From: Pseudooceanicola aestuarii
Lineage (GTDB): Bacteria > Pseudomonadota > Alphaproteobacteria > Rhodobacterales > Rhodobacteraceae
Direction: 5' to 3'
Length of the DNA stretch: 64,000 bases
Assembly (NCBI RefSeq): GCF_010614805.1
Contig: NZ_JAAFZC010000005.1
Span: 55,269-119,268, forward strand
Shown: positions 59,447-64,000 of the stretch, in pieces
Numbering within the stretch: the first letter of the stretch is position 1
How the letters are laid out: every line of letters starts with the position of its first letter
Notes under the pieces: generated by a model
Told to the model about the DNA's origin: nothing
Seen by the model: only the letters and a program-made list of their open reading frames with translations
The model's database searches: none
Made by a program: the position numbers and the translations under genes

Positions 59447-60055
59447 ATGAAACGCAACACTTTACTCGCTGCAATGACCCTGGCTGCAACCGCCCTTGGC
59501 GGTGCCGCATTCGCGGACGCCAACCACGGGCGTGGGGGACAATTTGGCGCCCAGAGCGGACCAGGCATGATGCAGAACGGTGGTCCCGGTATGATGGGGA
59601 ACATGGGCGGAATGATGGACATGATGAAGCGCATGCACGGAAACATGATGGGCGCAGGCATGATGGGCGCAGGCATGGGCAGTGGTATGATGAGCCCAGG
59701 CATGGCTGGCGGCATGATGCAAATGTTCGACACTGATGGAGACGGCACAACGACGCCGGAAGAAATGCGCACGCAGCTGGAGGCCAAGCTTTCCGAGTTT
59801 GACAGCGACGGGGATGGAAGCCTCTCGATTACTGAATTTGAAGCTCTCCACAGCGCGATGATCCGCGAAATGATGGTGGATCGCTTCCAACACCTCGATG
59901 CCGATGGCGACGGCGCGGTGACGCCGGAAGAGATGGCCGCTCCTGCCGATAGGATGGAGCGGATGCAGATGATGCGGTCGAATATGGCAGATGCGCCTGC
60001 GCGGCCTGGCAACGGTCAGGGCATGGGCAACGGCTCCATGATGCAGGACAACTGA
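59447..60055 (+). CDS. Secreted EF-hand protein with Met/Gly-rich segment
   Basis: 202 residues from the ATG at 59447 (GAGGTGA). A signal peptide is followed by a Met/Gly-rich stretch (about 39-93) with MMGNMGGMMDMM and repeated MMGAG/MGSG units, then three EF-hand loops: DTDGDGTTTPEE (95-106), DSDGDGSLSITE (119-130) and DADGDGAVTPEE (151-162). The EF hands should bind calcium; the methionine stretch suggests Cu(I) binding. Confidence 0.83.
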   Translation: MKRNTLLAAMTLAATALGGAAFADANHGRGGQFGAQSGPGMMQNGGPGMMGNMGGMMDMMKRMHGNMMGAGMMGAGMGSGMMSPGMAGGMMQMFDTDGDGTTTPEEMRTQLEAKLSEFDSDGDGSLSITEFEALHSAMIREMMVDRFQHLDADGDGAVTPEEMAAPADRMERMQMMRSNMADAPARPGNGQGMGNGSMMQDN

Positions 60056-60061
60056 GCCAAT

Positions 60062-60087
60062 GGGTGCCGGTTTTTTTTCCGGCACCC
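60062..60087 (+). terminator. Terminator-like hairpin after the EF-hand gene
   Basis: GGGTGCCGG and CCGGCACCC arms around eight T. No T-tract follows the stem, so efficiency is uncertain. Confidence 0.55.
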
Positions 60088-60196
60088 GTCCTCACAACCC
60101 CAAAACCATTCGCGGTCGGGACATTGAACCGAACCGCGACCTGAACCGTTTAGCCTCGGTATGCCAACAAATAGAGACACGGAAAGGAAAATTCCC

Positions 60197-60583
60197 ATGG
60201 CCTATACCTATGATCGCGTCCTGAAAGACACCAAAATCGATGACGCAGAGATGCGTGTTCGGGATGCTTTGGCAGACAAGGGCTTCGGCGTGCTGACTGA
60301 GATTGACGTCAAAGCGACGATGAAAAAGAAACTTGATGCGGACATGCCGCCTTACCGCATCTTGGGGGCCTGTAATCCGGGCATGGCGCACAAAGCCATC
60401 GAGATCGAGCCTCGCATCGGTGCGATGCTTCCCTGCAATGTTATCCTGCGGCAACTGGACGGCGACACCGAGGTCAGCGCGGTCGATCCTGTCGCTTCGA
60501 TGCAGGCGGTGCAGAACCAAGACCTGGACGCGGTCGCCGGCGAAGTCCGCGATCTCCTTCGGGACGCCCTCGACACCGCGTGA
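60197..60583 (+). CDS. DUF302 protein
   Basis: 128 residues from ATG 60197 (GGAAAGG). DUF302 motifs: LTEIDVKATMKKKLDADMPPYRILGACNPGMAHKAIEIEPRIGAMLPCNVILRQ. No signal peptide is visible. Two cysteines (GACNPG, LPCNVI) could bind a metal ion. DUF302 proteins are often found with copper and sulfur stress genes; activity unknown. Confidence 0.85.
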   Translation: MAYTYDRVLKDTKIDDAEMRVRDALADKGFGVLTEIDVKATMKKKLDADMPPYRILGACNPGMAHKAIEIEPRIGAMLPCNVILRQLDGDTEVSAVDPVASMQAVQNQDLDAVAGEVRDLLRDALDTA

Positions 60584-60614
60584 TGGCGGGATGGGCGTTG
60601 GATGCCCTGTCGCA

Positions 60615-60642
60615 GATCGAGCGCCTTTAGCGGTGCTCGATC
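60615..60642 (+). terminator. Terminator of the DUF302 gene
   Basis: GATCGAGC and GCTCGATC arms with a short inner stem, 30 bases past the DUF302 stop. Confidence 0.55.
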
Positions 60643-60688
60643 AATGCCATCTAATCCCCACGTAAATTCCTGATGAGGAACTCACCCA

Positions 60689-61609
60689 GTGCTGCCAGCG
60701 GGATTGCCATTTCCGGATATTGGAACCGACCTCTTCTCCTTCGACATCGGGGGGGTCACATTCGCACTCCGCTGGTACGCGCTAGCCTATATCTTCGGTA
60801 TCCTGATTGGCTGGCGCATTTGTTCGAGTGCCATAAGCCGTCCCGCGCTCTGGACGTCAGCTGGACCGCCGCTTGACCGAACGCAGATCGAAGATCTTCT
60901 GACGTGGATCATCATCGGCGTGATTGCTGGTGGTCGCCTGGGCTTTGTACTGTTCTACCAGCCCGCATATTATCTCGCCAATCCCTTGGAAATTCTGATG
61001 GTCTGGCAAGGCGGCATGTCTTTCCACGGGGGGTTCGCGGGAGTTGTCATCGCGGCCTTGCTGTTCTGCCTTAGACAGAACGCGTCATTGCTCAGCACTG
61101 GCGACTTGCTGGCTTTGGCAACACCACCAGGCTTGTTTCTTGGAAGGCTGGCGAACTTCACCAACAATGAGTTGTGGGGGCGGCCGACGGACGTTCCCTG
61201 GGCGGTGATCTTTCCCGGCGAAGTCGCGCAGGCCTGCCCAGGGGTTAGCGGCCTCTGCGCCCGACACCCGTCCCAGCTGTACGAGGCGGTATTGGAGGGG
61301 CTCATTCTTGGAATACTGCTCATTTATCTCGCTTGGGGCCGGGGCTGGCTGAAAATGCCCGGTGCCTTGGCTGGCGTGTTTCTGACCGGCTATGGTCTTG
61401 CCCGAAATTTCGTCGAGATGTTCCGGCAACCGGACCAGCAGTTCGTGACGGAAGATAACCCAATTGGCCATGCGCTCCACTTTGGTGAGTGGGGTTTGAC
61501 CATGGGCCAGTTGCTCTCCATGCCAATGGTGCTGGTCGGGCTGGCGTTGATCGTGTTCGCCCGGCGGGAACGGGGCCGGACAGCGCCACCCCGCAGAGCC
61601 GCAATGTAA
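60689..61609 (+). CDS. lgt: Prolipoprotein diacylglyceryl transferase Lgt
   Basis: 306 residues from a GTG at 60689 (GAGGAA upstream). Seven membrane helices and the Lgt signature [12 protein letters not shown] with conserved [29 protein letters not shown] and [13 protein letters not shown]. Lgt attaches diacylglycerol to the lipobox cysteine of prolipoproteins. It is normally chromosomal and essential; the island copy may serve lipoproteins under copper stress. Confidence 0.9.
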   Translation: MLPAGLPFPDIGTDLFSFDIGGVTFALRWYALAYIFGILIGWRICSSAISRPALWTSAGPPLDRTQIEDLLTWIIIGVIAGGRLGFVLFYQPAYYLANPLEILMVWQGGMSFHGGFAGVVIAALLFCLRQNASLLSTGDLLALATPPGLFLGRLANFTNNELWGRPTDVPWAVIFPGEVAQACPGVSGLCARHPSQLYEAVLEGLILGILLIYLAWGRGWLKMPGALAGVFLTGYGLARNFVEMFRQPDQQFVTEDNPIGHALHFGEWGLTMGQLLSMPMVLVGLALIVFARRERGRTAPPRRAAM

Positions 61610-61627
61610 TCGCCGTACTGATCTCTC

Positions 61628-61658
61628 TTGACCCTCCTGTGGATGGAAGCCCCAAGCA
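61628..61658 (+). promoter_or_regulatory. CueR-type promoter of the second copper ATPase (site G)
   Basis: TTGACC, 19-base spacer CTCCTGTGGATGGAAGCCC, CAAGCA. The dyad is weaker (CTCC/GGAAG) but -35 and spacing match the others. Confidence 0.6.
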
Positions 61659-61687
61659 AGAGAAGCATTCTCGGAAAGGACCGCAAA

Positions 61688-64000
61688 ATGAGCACCCCCG
61701 ACAGTTCTGAAACCACAGCAGCTTCCTCGGTATTCGTTTGCCCCATGCACCCTGAGGTGCGGCAGTTTGAGCCCGGCAAATGTCCGAAATGCGGGATGCA
61801 CCTCGTGCCGGAATCGGAGCTCGAGGTCCATTCAGCACATGATCATCACGACCACCACGCAGGTGCCGCACCGGCGGATGGCCGATATGATCTGGTTCCT
61901 ACAGGACATGATGGTCCCATTTACACCTGCCCGATGCACCCTCAGGTGCGGCAGCCTGATCCGGGCGCGTGTCCGATCTGTGGTATGGGATTGGAACTGG
62001 AATCCGGTGTGCCCGGCGATGAAGGTCCAAATCCCGAACTGGTAGATTTCACACGGCGGTTCTGGGCCGGCACAGTCCTGACGATCCCGCTCCTTGTCCT
62101 CACGATGGGGCCATTCGTCGGTTTCCCCGCAGTCCGGACGTTTTTTGGCGAAAGCACTACACAATGGATCGAATTGATCCTGGCAACGCCAGTGGTCTTG
62201 TGGTGCGGCTGGCCGTTTCTGGAACGCGGATGGATTTCGTTCCGCACATTGAACCTCAACATGTTTTCCCTGATCGGCATGGGCGTTCTAGCCGCCTGGC
62301 TCTTCAGCGTCGTTGCCGTTCTCGCACCGGACATGTTCCCTGATGGGTTCCGAGACTCCGAAGGCCATGTCGGCGTCTACTTCGAGGCGGCGGCGGTGAT
62401 CGTGACGCTCGTGCTGCTCGGTCAGGTGATGGAATTGCGCGCACGTGAAGGAACCGGCAAGGCGATCCGTGCGCTACTCGATATGGCCGCCAAGACCGCG
62501 CGGGTCATGCGGGACGATGGCTCCGAAGAGGAGATCCCGCTCGAGGACGTACAGGTCGGCGACCGGCTGCGCGTACGGCCCGGTGACAAGGTGCCTGTCG
62601 ATGGCGTGGTTCTGGACGGCCGGTCCTCGATCGACGAAAGCATGATCTCCGGTGAACCTGTGCCGGTCGAGAAGACCGAAGGCGACCCGGTAACCGGTGC
62701 GACGATCAACGGCACTGGCAGTCTAGTGATGGAGGCGACGCGTGTCGGGTCCGACACGATGCTGGCTCAAATTGTCGAGATGGTGTCGAACGCGCAGCGC
62801 TCGCGCGCCCCGATCCAGAAATACGCCGACAAGGTGGCGGGATATTTCGTTCCGGCCGTCATCGGTATCGCGGTCCTGTCCTTCATCGCCTGGGCGATCT
62901 GGGGGCCCGCGCCTGCGCTTTCCTACGCATTGATTTCGGCGGTGGCGGTTCTGATCATCGCCTGTCCTTGTGCGCTTGGCCTGGCGACACCGATGTCGAT
63001 CATGACAGCGACAGGACGGGGCGCTCAGGCAGGGGTGCTGATCAAGAACGCCGAGGCGCTGGAGCGGTTCGAGAAAGTCGATACCCTGATCGTCGACAAG
63101 ACCGGCACGTTGACCGAAGGCAAGCCGCGGCTTGTCGACGTACTCCCGCAACCCGGCCACGACGAAGCCGAGGTCTTGCGTCTCGCCGCATCGCTTGAGC
63201 GCGGATCGGAGCACCCCTTGGCCGAAGCGATCGTCAGGGGTGCGGAGGAGCGAGATGTCAAAATGGACGAGGCACGGGACTTCGAGGCGGTCACTGGCAA
63301 GGGCGTCAAGGGGGTCGTTGACGGCAAAGCGGTCGCGCTCGGCAATTTGGCGATGATCCGCGAATTGGGGCTCGAGGCGGGCGCGTTGACCGCCAAGGCC
63401 AATGCCCGCCGCGACGAAGGCGAGACGGTCATGTTCGTTGTGCTGGATGGCGAGATCGCCGGTCTAGTTGCTGTCGCCGACCCAGTGAAGGAGACCACGC
63501 CAGAAGCCATCGAGGATCTGCATGAACTGGGGTTCCGCGTCATCATGGCGACCGGCGACAACGAACGCACGGCCAAGGCCATCGGCACGCGGCTCGGAAT
63601 CGATGAGATCCGGGCCGACGTGCTGCCGGAGGACAAGGCGCGGATCATCCTTGAGTTGCAAGAGGCGGGCCACAAGGTCGCCATGGCCGGGGATGGCGTC
63701 AACGACGCCCCCGCGCTCGCGCAGGCCGATGTCGGCATCGCCATGGGCACCGGCGCCGATGTGGCCATCGAAAGCGCGGGCGTCACGCTGGTCAAGGGCA
63801 ACCTTGATGGTATCGTGCGTGCGCGGCGGCTCGCCCGGGCCACGATGCGCAACATCCGCCAGAACCTGTTCTTCGCGCTGATCTACAACGCCTCCGGCGT
63901 GCCGGTCGCGGCGGGAGTTCTGTTTCCCTTCTTTGGCATCCTCATCAGTCCGATGTTTGCTGCCTTCGCCATGAGCGCGTCGTCAATCTCGGTGGTGCTC
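61688..64000 (+). CDS. Second copper/heavy-metal P1B ATPase, partial at right edge
   Basis: 771 residues in the window from ATG 61688 (AAAGGA), no stop before the edge; perhaps 20-40 residues are missing. Instead of HMA domains it has two Zn-ribbon-like metal-binding repeats, [20 protein letters not shown] (C18, C32, C35) and [20 protein letters not shown] (C81, C95, C98), with a His-rich [13 protein letters not shown] between. The core has C426-P-C428, D470 in [25 protein letters not shown] and [10 protein letters not shown] in the last helix. Probably copper export with different kinetics from CopA. Driven from site G. Confidence 0.9.
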   Translation, partial: MSTPDSSETTAASSVFVCPMHPEVRQFEPGKCPKCGMHLVPESELEVHSAHDHHDHHAGAAPADGRYDLVPTGHDGPIYTCPMHPQVRQPDPGACPICGMGLELESGVPGDEGPNPELVDFTRRFWAGTVLTIPLLVLTMGPFVGFPAVRTFFGESTTQWIELILATPVVLWCGWPFLERGWISFRTLNLNMFSLIGMGVLAAWLFSVVAVLAPDMFPDGFRDSEGHVGVYFEAAAVIVTLVLLGQVMELRAREGTGKAIRALLDMAAKTARVMRDDGSEEEIPLEDVQVGDRLRVRPGDKVPVDGVVLDGRSSIDESMISGEPVPVEKTEGDPVTGATINGTGSLVMEATRVGSDTMLAQIVEMVSNAQRSRAPIQKYADKVAGYFVPAVIGIAVLSFIAWAIWGPAPALSYALISAVAVLIIACPCALGLATPMSIMTATGRGAQAGVLIKNAEALERFEKVDTLIVDKTGTLTEGKPRLVDVLPQPGHDEAEVLRLAASLERGSEHPLAEAIVRGAEERDVKMDEARDFEAVTGKGVKGVVDGKAVALGNLAMIRELGLEAGALTAKANARRDEGETVMFVVLDGEIAGLVAVADPVKETTPEAIEDLHELGFRVIMATGDNERTAKAIGTRLGIDEIRADVLPEDKARIILELQEAGHKVAMAGDGVNDAPALAQADVGIAMGTGADVAIESAGVTLVKGNLDGIVRARRLARATMRNIRQNLFFALIYNASGVPVAAGVLFPFFGILISPMFAAFAMSASSISVVL

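Noticed and set aside
58492-60012. 506-codon reading that extends the lipoprotein upstream
   Set aside because: The extension is antisense to the EF-hand gene and proline/methionine-biased; a GTG at 59121 with GGAGG gives a normal lipoprotein signal.
1-64000. CRISPR array, rRNA or tRNA gene, complete insertion sequence
   Set aside because: No regularly spaced repeats, no rRNA-like sequence, no cloverleaf found by eye, and no transposase with paired terminal repeats seen.

Overview
The window is a plasmid segment that reads as the alphaproteobacterial family Rhodobacteraceae (roseobacter group). The evidence is a repABC replication/partition module, a set of small plasmid-backbone families typical of that group (DUF736, DUF2493, DUF3768, DUF6878/DUF6915-like, an RHE_PE00001-type protein, a strawberry-notch helicase), high GC, and Rieske and Ccm proteins of alphaproteobacterial type. 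Family names come from recognising motifs by eye; no database search was run.

Layout. 1-21 kb is plasmid backbone, almost all on the minus strand: small conserved proteins, a 1420-residue methyltransferase/helicase fusion, a RelBE/ParE-type toxin-antitoxin pair, a ParB-domain protein and an ArdC-like antirestriction protein. A visibly less GC-rich two-gene insertion (3.3-6.6 kb, plus strand) encodes an AAA ATPase and a subtilisin-like protease matching IetAS, a plasmid-stability and anti-phage pair. 21.1-22.2 kb is nearly gene-free and carries possible gene relics. 22.2-25.8 kb is repABC (minus strand), with twin 14-bp palindromes at the repC end (likely parS) and a counter-transcribed RNA with terminator between repB and repC. 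A serine recombinase and an RHE_PE00001-type protein close this module.

28-64 kb is a copper island. It holds two P1B ATPases, a CueR regulator, a CopZ-like chaperone, two multicopper oxidases, a CDF transporter, DUF411/DUF305/DUF2933/DUF302 proteins, a ScsB-like DsbD, a ScsC-like DsbA, a DsbB, three L,D-transpeptidases, four c-type cytochromes (one c' type with a Met/Gly-rich insert), a stand-alone Rieske protein, ccmFGHI behind a two-component system, and lgt.

Two regulatory motifs tie the island together. Seven promoters have a TTGACC-like -35 box, an exactly 19-bp spacer with a CCTTCC/GGAAGG-type dyad and a -10 box, as expected for CueR. They precede the Rieske gene, a five-gene membrane/CDF/DUF411 operon, the DUF2933-lipoprotein-ScsB operon, copZ, copA, the DUF305-glutaredoxin operon and the second P1B ATPase. 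Four TACA-N6-TACA direct repeats with 10-bp period, the geometry expected of an OmpR-type regulator, lie by the two-component operon (two copies), an L,D-transpeptidase and dsbB. The island therefore combines metal export and oxidation with repair of copper-sensitive envelope functions: thiols, L,D-crosslinking, cytochrome c assembly and lipoprotein maturation.
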